From: Betaproteobacteria bacterium Ga0077523
GTDB taxonomy: Bacteria; Pseudomonadota; Gammaproteobacteria; Burkholderiales; Ga0077523
DNA length: 39,848 bases
Direction: 5' to 3'
NCBI GenBank assembly: GCA_001464695.1
Contig: LNDQ01000071.1
Location: forward strand, 1-39,848
The notes under the pieces were generated by a model. It ran no database searches, was not told the origin of the DNA, and saw only the letters and a program-made list of their open reading frames with translations. Shown one piece after another: positions 30,976 to 39,835 of the stretch. Numbering within the stretch: position 1 is the first letter of the stretch; each line of letters starts with the position of its first letter. The translations under genes were made by a program, and so were the position numbers.

Positions 30976-32418
30976 TCAACCCTTGCGGCGCTTCGCCACC
31001 CAACCCAGCAACGCCAGCCCACCCAGCATCAACGCATAGGTCTCGGGCTCCGGCACCAGCGCCGTCTGCGGATAGCTGAATCCATTGACCGACAACAGCG
31101 TCACCGTCGGATCGGCGAACTTGATGCCGACCCCTGCGGTATGACTGCCGTCGATCGAAATCTCACAGCTTTCGAATCCGGCGTCGCTGCATCCGGCGAT
31201 CACGAAGAAGTTCACCACCAGTTCGAGCTCGACGCCCGTCGGCAGTTCGATATCACCCAAGCGCGGACCGAAGTTCCCGAAGATGTCCATTTCGTACTTG
31301 CCGGAGATCGATGTCTTGCTGAACGGCATCATCGGATCGTCGAAACGAAGGCTCGTCGGATCGGCGATGTCGACCGGAATCTCCCGAATGTACCGGTAGG
31401 CGATGGCGTCGACGATACTGCCCCCGCCGTTCGCGGGCCCGGTGTCGATGACCTCCTTCACGTAATCAACGCCTTCCACGCCGGGCGGCGCGTCGCCGAG
31501 CGACTCGATGCGGATGTTGTCCGGACGCTGCGTAAACGGATCACGCTCGAGGCGCGCATCCATCCAGTAGAAACCCCGATCCGACCAGTGCTCCTTGATG
31601 CCCGGCATCCCGGGCCCGACGGGATTGCCGTCTTCATCCTGGAAAAACGCCGTCGTGCGCTCGTACACCGCCATCTGGTACCCGACGGCATAGTTGTAGA
31701 AATCGCCGTCGGTGAAGTCCAGCGCGGGCGCACTGGCCTTCGCCGCGAAGCTGATGGTGGCGGCGGCCGAGGGACCGGTGGCGTTGACGGTGAACTTGTC
31801 GGTAAAGGTTCCCTGTAGTGCACCTTCCGCGACCGGCGTGGCCTCGAAACCACCCGACATCCGGACATCCACCTTCAGCTTCATCTCCCCGTTGCTGCTG
31901 ACCGATCCGGCGGCGCTTCCCACCCCGGTGTCCACGTTGGGTGAGGTCAGGCCGAAGGTGCCGGCGTTCGCCGAGAACCCAGGACTGCCCATGGACGAGG
32001 AACCCCAGGCGATGGGGTCGAAATACGGGTAGCTTCCGATGCCCGGAGGCGTGGAGATGTGCAGATTCTGATAGTTGCTCGCGAACGGATTTAGGTTGAG
32101 CACCTCGTACGAAAGGTAGTTGTCCAGATTGTACGACTGGCCCATGTACACACTGGTGGTGGGGTTCGCGTAGAACGGCGCGAAATTCACGTAGTCCGTG
32201 TCTTGGAGATATCCCAGCGGGGGGTACAAGATCCCGTGCGCGATGGGCACCCGATTGGTGTCGAGTTCGTTCACACCCGGATTCCCGGGCCCAGCCCCCA
32301 ATCCGTGGTTGTAGGGGTTGAACAGTTGAATGGCCACGCCAGCGGTGGCGGTGGATGGTAGCCCTGCCAGGAGGCACAGCGCGGCGGCAGCCCCAAGTCC
32401 ATGGTGGCGATTCGGCAT
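30976..32418 (-). CDS. PEP-CTERM protein, paralog 1
   Basis: The 480-aa secreted protein has a signal peptide (LCLLAGLPSTATA, cleaved near residue 26), a long extracellular part and a C-terminal sorting tail PQTALVPEPETYALMLGG followed by ALLGWVAKRRKG. It shares its architecture and many motifs (TPVAEGALQGT, VNFFVIAGCSD, IDGSHTAGVGIKFADP) with the next gene, so the two arose by tandem duplication. No catalytic motif is recognisable; beta-rich secreted matrix protein is the likeliest guess. AGGAG lies about eight bases before the ATG. Confidence 0.88.
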   Translation of the reverse strand: MPNRHHGLGAAAALCLLAGLPSTATAGVAIQLFNPYNHGLGAGPGNPGVNELDTNRVPIAHGILYPPLGYLQDTDYVNFAPFYANPTTSVYMGQSYNLDNYLSYEVLNLNPFASNYQNLHISTPPGIGSYPYFDPIAWGSSSMGSPGFSANAGTFGLTSPNVDTGVGSAAGSVSSNGEMKLKVDVRMSGGFEATPVAEGALQGTFTDKFTVNATGPSAAATISFAAKASAPALDFTDGDFYNYAVGYQMAVYERTTAFFQDEDGNPVGPGMPGIKEHWSDRGFYWMDARLERDPFTQRPDNIRIESLGDAPPGVEGVDYVKEVIDTGPANGGGSIVDAIAYRYIREIPVDIADPTSLRFDDPMMPFSKTSISGKYEMDIFGNFGPRLGDIELPTGVELELVVNFFVIAGCSDAGFESCEISIDGSHTAGVGIKFADPTVTLLSVNGFSYPQTALVPEPETYALMLGGLALLGWVAKRRKG

Positions 32419-32508
32419 GACAGATCTCCTGGATTGTTGTCGAGTGTTGTTGGCTATTCTTGTCCTGCCAGGATTGCCGCAACGCGCGGCCGACCTGTCG
32501 GTCTGAAA

Positions 32509-34005
32509 CTACGACTTCGTGCTCTCCGCGACCCCATGGGAACGACGCCGTGCCGCCACGCCGATCAGTGCCAGGCCACCCAGCATCAACGCGTAGGTCT
32601 CGGGCTCCGGCACCAGCGCCGTCTGCGGGAAACTGAATCCGTTGAGCGACGACAACGACACTTCGGGATCGGCGAACTTGATGCCGATGCCGGCCGTGTG
32701 GCTGCCGTCGATACCGAAGTCGCAGGCCGCGAGTCCGACATCGCTGCACCCGGCGATCACGAAGAAGTTGACCATCAGGTGCAGGTCGACACCGGTCGGC
32801 AGAAACACCTCGGGAACCAGTTCGAGCAATCCGGTCGCAGGGTTGTAGCGGGTCTCGCCGGAGGTGGTGCTGCTGAGGAATGGCATGAGCGGATCATCGT
32901 ACACCGGGTAACCCTCGGTCAGGAGGTCGAACGTGCGCTCCCGCACGTCCATGAAGGCATACGGCGTGTCCGGTTCGTAGCCGAGCGAGTTGCCTTCTTC
33001 GTCGAAGATCTCCTCGCCGGGATAAGCCTCGAGGACCACCTGAGTCTTCGTCACCCCCGCTTCACTCGGGGGTTCGCGGCCGATCGACTTGATGCGAAGC
33101 GTGTCGGGCACCGCGGTCAACGGGTCGGGGATGGCATCCACCAGCCGCGCATCCATCCAGTAGAAGTCACTCGCCGTCCAGTGCTCGTGGACCACCCTCT
33201 GAGGCCCGCCCGGCAGCCCCACCTCCTCCTGCCGCACCTCGTAGATGGACGCCTGGTAGCCGACCGCGTAGGTGAAGAAATCACCCTTCGAGAAATCGAG
33301 GATCGGTGCGGTCGCTCGTGCCGCGAAACTGACCGTGGACTGGACAGTCGGGCCCGGGCCGTTAACCTGAAATGTGTCGGTGTACGTGCCCTGCAACGCA
33401 CCTTCGGCCACGGGCGTGGCACCCTGGACGGAGCGGACGATATCGACGTTGAGCTTGATCTCGCCGTTGGAGCCGATGGACCCGGTGGCCGAGCCGATGC
33501 CCGTGTCGACGTAGCTCGAGGAGAAGTTCGCGACGCCCGAATTGTTCAGGAAACCCGGGCTTCCCAGCGCCGACGACTGCACGGCGATGGGGTCGAAGTA
33601 GTTCCATTGGCTCGCCGACACCTGGCTCAGGGGGATGAGGTGCAGGTTGCGGTAGGGACTCTGCGTAAGCGGGCTGTTGTAGTGCCGAACATACGAACCG
33701 TAGTCCTGGAGATTCCAATTGGAGTTGACGTGGACGCCCCCCGAGCCGCTCGCATAGAACGGTTCGAACGAGTTGAAGTCCGTGTCGGAGAGATCCCCCA
33801 GCCTGGGATACAACCACTGGTGAGCGAGTTCGACCCGGTTGCTCGCCTGCTCGTTGATGGTTATCCCGCTGTAGCCCAGGAGCTCCGTCCCGTGGTTCCA
33901 GGGGTTGTACAGCGCGATGGCCGTACCCGCATCGGCGTTCGACGACAACCCCGCGACGGTACAGAGCGAGGCCGCCGCCACGAGAACATGGCTACGGCGG
34001 GACAT
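32509..34005 (-). CDS. PEP-CTERM protein, paralog 2
   Basis: The 498-aa paralog of the preceding protein has a signal peptide (VAAASLCTVAGLSSNADA) and the same start of the mature chain (ALYNPWNHG against QLFNPYNHG), the same central motifs and the sorting tail PQTALVPEPETYALMLGG. After the basic cluster AARRRS it carries an extra tail, HGVAESTKS, longer than usual for PEP-CTERM. It is 90 bases upstream of paralog 1 on the same strand. A perfect inverted repeat at 34057-34081 lies in its leader. Function unknown; exosortase-sorted surface or EPS-associated protein. Confidence 0.88.
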   Translation of the reverse strand: MSRRSHVLVAAASLCTVAGLSSNADAGTAIALYNPWNHGTELLGYSGITINEQASNRVELAHQWLYPRLGDLSDTDFNSFEPFYASGSGGVHVNSNWNLQDYGSYVRHYNSPLTQSPYRNLHLIPLSQVSASQWNYFDPIAVQSSALGSPGFLNNSGVANFSSSYVDTGIGSATGSIGSNGEIKLNVDIVRSVQGATPVAEGALQGTYTDTFQVNGPGPTVQSTVSFAARATAPILDFSKGDFFTYAVGYQASIYEVRQEEVGLPGGPQRVVHEHWTASDFYWMDARLVDAIPDPLTAVPDTLRIKSIGREPPSEAGVTKTQVVLEAYPGEEIFDEEGNSLGYEPDTPYAFMDVRERTFDLLTEGYPVYDDPLMPFLSSTTSGETRYNPATGLLELVPEVFLPTGVDLHLMVNFFVIAGCSDVGLAACDFGIDGSHTAGIGIKFADPEVSLSSLNGFSFPQTALVPEPETYALMLGGLALIGVAARRRSHGVAESTKS

Positions 34006-34056
34006 GGCTGGTCTCCTGCGCTGCGGCGGGTCCGTTCTCGGGGCGGACCTCGAAGT

Positions 34057-34081
34057 GGCTCCATGCTAAGTGCATGGAGCC
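34057..34081 (-). promoter_or_regulatory. Perfect 10-bp inverted repeat upstream of the PEP-CTERM pair
   Basis: GGCTCCATGC and GCATGGAGCC flank TAAGT, 52 bases before the ATG of paralog 2. It may be an operator or a leader stem-loop. No equivalent stands before paralog 1, which has only a short TCCTG-CAGGA dyad. Confidence 0.5.
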
Positions 34082-34186
34082 GAATTCCGCAACCGAAATC
34101 TGACGGTTCGGAAGGTTTCGGGGACTTCCAGTCACCGACGTAGACGAAGCACCCGCCATCCCGGACCACGGCATCAGTGTCGCGCC

Positions 34187-34284
34187 CCCCCCTTCTCCCG
34201 GGGGAGAAGGGTCGGGGATGAGGGAGGACCACCATTCTCCCCCCTGGGGAGGGTAGTCCCTCCTCCGGAGGGACTACCCTCCCC
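34187..34284. repeat. Palindromic repeats with a perfect 18-bp hairpin at the amidohydrolase 3' end
   Basis: CCCTTCTCCC pairs with GGGAGAAGGG near 34190. At 34246-34284 an 18-bp perfect stem with a TCC loop contains the last codons and TAG stop (34274-34276) of the minus-strand amidohydrolase gene. There is no T-tract. It may protect the mRNA end or act as a bidirectional barrier between convergent transcripts. Confidence 0.8.
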
Positions 34285-35746
34285 AGGCTTTGAAATTGAG
34301 GAACTCGCGGCGGGTCTTGGGCCCGTGGGTCAGGAAGGTCGGATCGTGCCGTTCGGCCCGGTACTCCATCCGCGCCGTCGCGACCTTGTCACCCTTCACG
34401 TGCTGCTTCAGCACGTCAGCCGGTACCGGGTAGATCTTCAAGGCATTGAGTCCGAAGATCTTTGCCCGCATCGCAGGGGTGATCTCCGGATAGCCATACT
34501 TGTCGCGGTACTCGGGCGAAATCTGGAAGGTGCGAAACGCCTGGATCTGGTCCTGGGGTGAGCCGTACCAGATGGAATCGGTGCCCCACAGCACGTTGTT
34601 CTCGCCGCAGGCCTTCAACAGCTTGCCGATCGTGTGCGCGGCGGTGTCCGGATCGCGCAGCGCGAAGCGCCAGGTCGAGCCCAGCTCGGCGTAGACATTC
34701 GAACCGGGCTTCACGCCGTTCACCTGCAGGCTCGTCACCAGCTGGTCCACGCCGTCGACGCGCGACGGATCGTGCGGCCCCTCTTTCGCCGTGGTGACGA
34801 AGCCCGAGTGATAGATGAGGAAATTCACATCCGGGAAGCGCTTGGCGATGCGCCCGATATCCACACAGGTGGAGTGCTCGTAGGACTTGGGTCCGAAAGG
34901 CAGCCCCTTGTGCACGGCGATGTTCTTGATCCCGAGTTTGCGCGCCTTCTCGATCATGGCGAGTCCGGGCTCGTCGTCGAGGAAGAAGCCGGGCGTGCCG
35001 TCGGGCCCCCACTGCGTATAGGTCTTCCACGCGGCGATCTTGTGCCGTGAAGCGAGTTCGTCCATGCCCTCGATGTCACCCGGCTGATTCGGATTGACGC
35101 GGCCATGGATGTACAAGCGGTGCGTACCTTCCAGGCGTTCGACGATCTGTGCGGTTGCACGCGCCTCCTCGATGGTGAGCGGCTCGCCCTCGCGGGTCGA
35201 CGGCACGAACGACAGCACCATCAGGTCGGTGTCCGAATCCATGAACACATCCTTCACGAATTCATCGGCATCCAGGCACTTGAGGTAGTCGAGGCGTCCG
35301 GGACCCTGCCCTGCCACACAGGCGTTGGTCTTGGGCATCTGGCGCAGCGGCGTGGCCTTTTCGGGCAGGCGGGTGGTCCAGGCGCCGGTCGGATTCACGA
35401 AATGCCCCTGGACGTCGAAGATGAACTCCTCCCCTTCGACGGTCGCGCGGGCAAGCTGCAGATCGCGCTGGGCATCAGTCGGCACGTCGAAGAAGCCGCC
35501 GGTATTGCCGTGACGTGCGTAGGCGCGATTCATCGCGAGCAGCGTCGTTGCAGCGCCGCATGCGGACACCAGGAATCCCCGGCGATCCAGTGCGAGCTTC
35601 ATTGCATGCTCCGCCGATGCTTGCAGGGCCAGATGATTCGCCTCATGGTGCACCGCATCGAGCGGGATCGGAGTGAACTCGCCATTGGTCGTCGTATCGA
35701 GTTTGATGGGCAGGCGCGTGCCGCCCGGATCGTTGACGAATTTCAC
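34274..35746 (-). CDS. Tat-exported amidohydrolase-2 family protein
   Basis: The 490-aa protein belongs to the amidohydrolase-related TIM-barrel group: FDVQGHFVNP near the start of the barrel, AWKTYTQWGPDGTPGFF, FLIYHSGF, and NNVLWGTDSIWYGSPQDQI with the late metal Asp. A twin-arginine motif (LDRRGFLVSACGAATT) stands at residues 54-70, not at the very N-terminus. GTG 35746 has AAGGAG six bases upstream; ATG 35602, with GGAG, would give a classic Tat signal. I prefer the longer form because the stretch LPIKLDTTTNGEFTPIPL reads as real protein. Substrate unknown; decarboxylase or hydrolase chemistry is possible. It is divergent from an MFS carrier. Confidence 0.82.
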   Translation of the reverse strand: MKFVNDPGGTRLPIKLDTTTNGEFTPIPLDAVHHEANHLALQASAEHAMKLALDRRGFLVSACGAATTLLAMNRAYARHGNTGGFFDVPTDAQRDLQLARATVEGEEFIFDVQGHFVNPTGAWTTRLPEKATPLRQMPKTNACVAGQGPGRLDYLKCLDADEFVKDVFMDSDTDLMVLSFVPSTREGEPLTIEEARATAQIVERLEGTHRLYIHGRVNPNQPGDIEGMDELASRHKIAAWKTYTQWGPDGTPGFFLDDEPGLAMIEKARKLGIKNIAVHKGLPFGPKSYEHSTCVDIGRIAKRFPDVNFLIYHSGFVTTAKEGPHDPSRVDGVDQLVTSLQVNGVKPGSNVYAELGSTWRFALRDPDTAAHTIGKLLKACGENNVLWGTDSIWYGSPQDQIQAFRTFQISPEYRDKYGYPEITPAMRAKIFGLNALKIYPVPADVLKQHVKGDKVATARMEYRAERHDPTFLTHGPKTRREFLNFKAWGG

Positions 35747-35813
35747 TCTGGTCTCCTTGCTGTTGTTCGGAACCGCTGCCATTCTCTGCCGATCGCCTTC
35801 TTGGTACGCGCCG

Positions 35814-37097
35814 ATGCAGCCCGAGTTCCAACGCGCAACGATACTGAAGATTTCATGGCGGTTGTTACCGCTGATCGTCGCCTCGTACCTGGTCGCCTAC
35901 ATCGACCGCACCAACGTCGCCTTCGCGGCGTTGACCATGAACAAGGATCTCGGCATCAGTTCGTACGTGTACGGCTGGGGCGCGGGCATCTTCTTCCTCG
36001 GCTACGCCATCTTCGAAGTGCCGAGCAACATGGTGCTCGCCAAGGTCGGTGCGCGCCGCTGGATCGCGCGCATCATGATCACGTGGGGCATCATCTCCGC
36101 ATTGATGGCCTTCGCCACCGGACCGGCGAGCTTTCTCACGCTGCGCTTCCTGCTGGGCGTGGCCGAGGCGGGATTCTTTCCCGGCATCATCTACTACCTC
36201 ACCACGTGGTATCCAGCGCGGTTCCGCGCGCGCGTCATCTCCGCGCTGTTTCTCGCGGTGCCGGTATCCAATGCCGTCGCCTCGGCGGTCTCCGGCGCCA
36301 TCCTGGAAATGGACGGGATCCTCGGCTTCCACGGCTGGCAATGGGTGTTCATGCTGGAGGCCACGCCCGCGATCGTGCTGGCCTTCGTCGTCCTGAGGCA
36401 GATGACCGATCGGCCGTCGGAGGCAAAATGGCTCACCGACGAGGAACGCACCTGGCTCGCCGGCGAACTCGAGGCCGAGCGCAAGCAAGTGGAACGCGCC
36501 GGCCACCTCGGCCTGCTGAAGTCGCTCACCGATCCGCGCGTGATCACACTCTCGCTCATCTACATGACCAGCGTGACCGCGAGCTACGGCATCGTGTTCT
36601 TCCTGCCCCAGATCGTGAAGGGTTTCGGCTTCTCGAACGTGATGACCGGTGCGGTCACCGCGATCCCCTACACCATCGGCGTGCTCGGCCTGCTCGCGTG
36701 GGGCTGGTCGTCCGATCGTAAACACGAGCGGCGCTGGCATCTGATCGCAGCCTCGATCGTGGCGGGCATCGGCCTGTGCGGCGCGGCGTGGTTCGGCGTG
36801 TCGTACTGGGCCATCGCCGCCATGTCGGTCGCCACCATCGGACTCTATGGCTCGCGCCCCTGCTTCTGGCCGATGCCCTCGATGTTCCTGAGCGGCGCGG
36901 CGGCCGCAGCCGGCATCGCGCTGATCAACTCGATCGGCAATCTCGGCGGCTACGTCGGGCCGTTCATCGTGGGTTGGATCAAGCAGAGCACGCAGAGTTT
37001 CGAGATGGGACTCTACTTCCTCGCGGCATGTGCGTTCGCATCCGCCGCGCTCACCTACTTCGCGACCCGGGCCACGCGAGGGGAGCAACTGGGATGA
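35814..37097 (+). CDS. MFS transporter, anion:cation symporter (tartrate/phthalate-like) type
   Basis: The 427-aa protein has about twelve membrane helices and the hallmark start of this group: ASYLVAYIDRTNVAFAAL and MNKDLGISSYVYGWGAGIFF, then GYAIFEVPSNMVLAKVGARRWIAR. These carriers import organic anions such as aromatic acids, tartrate or glucarate. It is divergent from the amidohydrolase and upstream of the amidase, so it may bring in a carboxylate or amide that they degrade. The ATG at 35814 is set by homology; no good ribosome-binding site is seen. Confidence 0.88.
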   Translation: MQPEFQRATILKISWRLLPLIVASYLVAYIDRTNVAFAALTMNKDLGISSYVYGWGAGIFFLGYAIFEVPSNMVLAKVGARRWIARIMITWGIISALMAFATGPASFLTLRFLLGVAEAGFFPGIIYYLTTWYPARFRARVISALFLAVPVSNAVASAVSGAILEMDGILGFHGWQWVFMLEATPAIVLAFVVLRQMTDRPSEAKWLTDEERTWLAGELEAERKQVERAGHLGLLKSLTDPRVITLSLIYMTSVTASYGIVFFLPQIVKGFGFSNVMTGAVTAIPYTIGVLGLLAWGWSSDRKHERRWHLIAASIVAGIGLCGAAWFGVSYWAIAAMSVATIGLYGSRPCFWPMPSMFLSGAAAAAGIALINSIGNLGGYVGPFIVGWIKQSTQSFEMGLYFLAACAFASAALTYFATRATRGEQLG

Positions 37098-37434
37098 AAC
37101 AGACCGCACGCTCGCTACGGTCGCTGGTCGAGCGGGCCACGCTGATGAGCCCCTCTCCCTCCGGGAGAGGGGTTGGGGTGAGGGAAAGCGGCGGCACAGG
37201 CGAACGGTGTTTTCCCTCACCCTCTATCCCTCTCCCGGAGGGAGAGGGATGCACAACTGCACCTCGCAGAGGTTGGCGCAGCCAACCTCTCCCGGAGGGA
37301 GAGGGATGCACAACTGCACCTCGCAGAGGTTGGCGCAGCCAACCTCTCCCGGAGGGAGAGGGAAGCCAAGCTGGAACAACCGCACGCAAGTTCCGTGCGT
37401 CGCGAATTGCGCACCGCACATTGGGAAAACTGAT
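37098..37434. other. Intergenic region rich in hairpins, no gene
   Basis: This 337-bp gap between the MFS gene and the amidase contains no plausible coding region. It holds a hairpin CCCCTCTCCC-TCC-GGGAGAGGGG at about 37150, the 57-bp tandem repeat at 37231-37363, and about 70 bases before the amidase with no strong promoter I can name. Confidence 0.75.
37231..37363. repeat. 57-bp tandem repeat made of two palindromes (2.3 copies)
   Basis: Two identical 57-bp units start at 37231 and 37288, and a partial third starts at 37345. Each unit contains the palindrome TCTCCCGGAGGGAGA and a second one, AGAGGTTGGC-GCA-GCCAACCTCT, joined by GATGCACAACTGCACCTCGC. Identity between copies points to a recent expansion. 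It is not a CRISPR: there are no variable spacers. Confidence 0.92.
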
Positions 37435-38862
37435 ATGAGCAGCTTCCCCGAATACGAAGACTACGATGCGCTCGGTCTTGCGGATCTGGTGCGGCGGCAG
37501 GAAATCAAACCCACGGAGCTGCTCGAAGCCGCGATCGAGCGGGTGGAAGCGCGCAATCCGACCATCAACGCCGTCACGATGAAGCTGTACGACCTCGGCC
37601 GGCAGGCGATTACCGCCGGGCTGCCCGACGGTCCGTTCCACGGCGTGCCGTTTCTGATGAAGGACCTCACCTCGCCCATCGCCGGCGTCAGGATGACGCG
37701 CGGCTCGCGCTTCTTCGCCGACACGCCGCCGGCCGAGATCGACAGCGAACACGTGCGGCGCTTGAAGCGCACGGGGTTGGTGATCTTCGGCCGTACCAAC
37801 ACCTGTGAACTGGGACTATCGCTCACCTGCGAACCGCAGTTGCACGGTCCAACGCGCAATCCGTGGGACGTGACGCGCATCTCCGGTGGCTCCAGCGGCG
37901 GCGCCGCTGCAGCGGTAGCCGCACGCATGTTGCCGATCGCGCACGCCTCCGATGGCTTCGGTTCGATCCGGGCACCCGCGGCGTGCTGCGGGTTGGTGGG
38001 CCTCAAGCCCACGCGCAACCGCAATACCTTCGCGCCCTTTGCCGGCGAAGGCCTCGGCGGCGTATCCACCGAACACGCGGTCACCCTGTCGATCCGCGAT
38101 AGCGCGGCGTTGCTCGATGCCACCCGCGGTGCCGGTCCCGGCGATCCCTACGTAGCGCCACCGCCGCTGCGATCGTATCTGGAGGAAGTGGGCCGCGCGC
38201 CGGGCCGCTTGCGCATCGCCTGGACCACGAAAGCGCCAAACGGCGCGCCCGTGGCCCCCGAGTGTCTCGCGACCCTCGCGGATACGGTGCAGCTCTGCAT
38301 CGACCTCGGGCATCAGGTCGAGGAGTGCAATCCCGAGATCGACGGTGCCGCCGTGGTCCCGACCTTCCTGACCCTCGCGGCAGCGAACACGGTGGTGAAC
38401 CTCGCGAGCCACCCGACCGCGGGACGACCCGCGCGCGAAGGCGAGGTGGAACGCATCACGTGGCTCACGGCCCAGCGCGGCGAGAAGATCACCGCGCCCG
38501 ACTACGTCCGCGCCACCCAGACAGCGCACCGGCTTGGCCGCCAGATGGCGGCGTTCCACACCGACTGGGACGTGCTGCTGACACCCGGCCTCGCGTCGCC
38601 GGCAGTCAAGCTCGGTTGGCTCGACATGATGCTGGACGACTTCGACGAATACTGGCGGCGCGTGTTCGACTTCTCGCCATTCACGGTGTGGTTCAATCTG
38701 ACCGGACAGCCCGCGCTGATGCTGCCGATCGCGCAGAGCAAAGCGGGGCTGCCGCTCGCCGTCCAGTGTGTCGCACGCTACGGCGACGAAGCCACTCTGT
38801 TCCGCCTGGGCGCGCAGCTCGAAGCAGCGCGCCCCTGGTTCGGCCGCAAACCTGCGCTATGA
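37435..38862 (+). CDS. Amidase-signature family enzyme
   Basis: The 475-aa protein has the Ser-cisSer-Lys triad of amidase signature enzymes: K76 (GVPFLMKDL), S153 in the GGSSGGAAAA loop (151-160) and nucleophile S177 in DGFGSIRAPA. Length and the N-terminus (DALGLADLVRRQEIKPTELLEAAIERVE) fit stand-alone amidases rather than GatA, since no gatB or gatC is nearby. It would hydrolyse a carboxamide or related bond in the cytoplasm. It follows an MFS importer and a Tat amidohydrolase, which suggests a small amide catabolic unit. Its 3' end overlaps the convergent EEP gene by six bases. Confidence 0.9.
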   Translation: MSSFPEYEDYDALGLADLVRRQEIKPTELLEAAIERVEARNPTINAVTMKLYDLGRQAITAGLPDGPFHGVPFLMKDLTSPIAGVRMTRGSRFFADTPPAEIDSEHVRRLKRTGLVIFGRTNTCELGLSLTCEPQLHGPTRNPWDVTRISGGSSGGAAAAVAARMLPIAHASDGFGSIRAPAACCGLVGLKPTRNRNTFAPFAGEGLGGVSTEHAVTLSIRDSAALLDATRGAGPGDPYVAPPPLRSYLEEVGRAPGRLRIAWTTKAPNGAPVAPECLATLADTVQLCIDLGHQVEECNPEIDGAAVVPTFLTLAAANTVVNLASHPTAGRPAREGEVERITWLTAQRGEKITAPDYVRATQTAHRLGRQMAAFHTDWDVLLTPGLASPAVKLGWLDMMLDDFDEYWRRVFDFSPFTVWFNLTGQPALMLPIAQSKAGLPLAVQCVARYGDEATLFRLGAQLEAARPWFGRKPAL

Positions 38863-39687
38863 GTGGATCTCGAAGTAGATGAGTGCGTGATCGGAGAAGC
38901 GTTCGATCCAGGCATCCTTGCCGGCATCGGTAGCTTCCTGCACCCAGCCCCGCACTGCCACGCTCGAGTCCGTCCCGTCGGGACGCTTGAAGGTCTTGAA
39001 CTTGAGATTGCTCGACGCGAAGACGTGATCCAGGTTCGAGGGCTTCAACGATGATTTGCTGCCGTTGAACCAGGTGAGCTCGTGGGTCTTCGCCAGGCGC
39101 CGCATCGCCACTTTCGCGCGGTCCGCGTAGCGATCCCATTTGCCCAGTTCCAGCAACGGTTCGATCGAGCGGTCGAAGGGGTACTTCATGCCCATGGTGT
39201 TGAGGTCACCGACGAACAGGTAGCGCGACTTGCCCACCCCGCCTTCGGCCTTGTCCAGCGTTTCGCGGAAGTCGAGCGCGCGCTGCAGCATGTCGTCGCG
39301 CAACCCCATGCCGCGCGGATCGGTCCCGCTCGCGAGGTGCAGGAACAGCAGCCCGTAGTTCTGCTTGTTCTTCACGATCGTCACGAGCTGGCCGGGGCGC
39401 ATGTGGGTGGTGCCCGAGCGGAATGCCACCTTCTGGGTGATGAAGGCAGTCAGCGTCTTGCGTACACCGACCAGGATTTCCTGGGTCTGCGGGCCCTCGG
39501 TGATCTGGAAGGTGTAGCTCGGCATCTGTACCACGAGCTGATCGAAGATGGTGGAGCCCTCCACTTCGAACAGGCCGAACACGTCAGGCTTCTGCGCATC
39601 GAGGAACTCCACGACCCGCTTCACCCGGGTCGGATCGTCCTTGAAGTGCTCCACGTTCCAGGAAGCGACGGAGAAGAGTTTGGCCAT
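38857..39687 (-). CDS. Endonuclease/exonuclease/phosphatase (EEP) family protein
   Basis: The 276-aa protein begins FSVASWNVEHFKDDPTR and keeps the EEP active-site series: N and E in the first strand, FGLFEVEGS, YLFVGDLNTMG and the closing FSDHALIYFEI (S-D-H). These Mg-dependent enzymes hydrolyse nucleic acid, sugar or lipid phosphodiesters. No signal peptide is visible. The ATG at 39687 begins the conserved domain; an earlier ATG at 39831 would add a non-conserved lead. Substrate unknown. Confidence 0.85.
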   Translation of the reverse strand: MAKLFSVASWNVEHFKDDPTRVKRVVEFLDAQKPDVFGLFEVEGSTIFDQLVVQMPSYTFQITEGPQTQEILVGVRKTLTAFITQKVAFRSGTTHMRPGQLVTIVKNKQNYGLLFLHLASGTDPRGMGLRDDMLQRALDFRETLDKAEGGVGKSRYLFVGDLNTMGMKYPFDRSIEPLLELGKWDRYADRAKVAMRRLAKTHELTWFNGSKSSLKPSNLDHVFASSNLKFKTFKRPDGTDSSVAVRGWVQEATDAGKDAWIERFSDHALIYFEIHS

Positions 39688-39835
39688 GGGAGGATCCTCG
39701 TGTGAAACTCGGGAGTGGCATGCTACGTCGGCCGTGGCTCGCATGTAACGCGGTCGCGAAGACGGTGCCGTACATCCGCTGCCCCGGCGATGCTGGGGTA
39801 CCGTGGGGCGGCGGTGCTCGTAACTCGACAACTGC

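Noticed and set aside
37231..37363. Possible CRISPR array
   Set aside because: The repeats are immediately adjacent identical 57-bp units with no variable spacers, and no cas genes are present.
37435..38862. GatA subunit of tRNA amidotransferase
   Set aside because: The amidase signature is present, but no gatB or gatC is nearby and the setting is catabolic.
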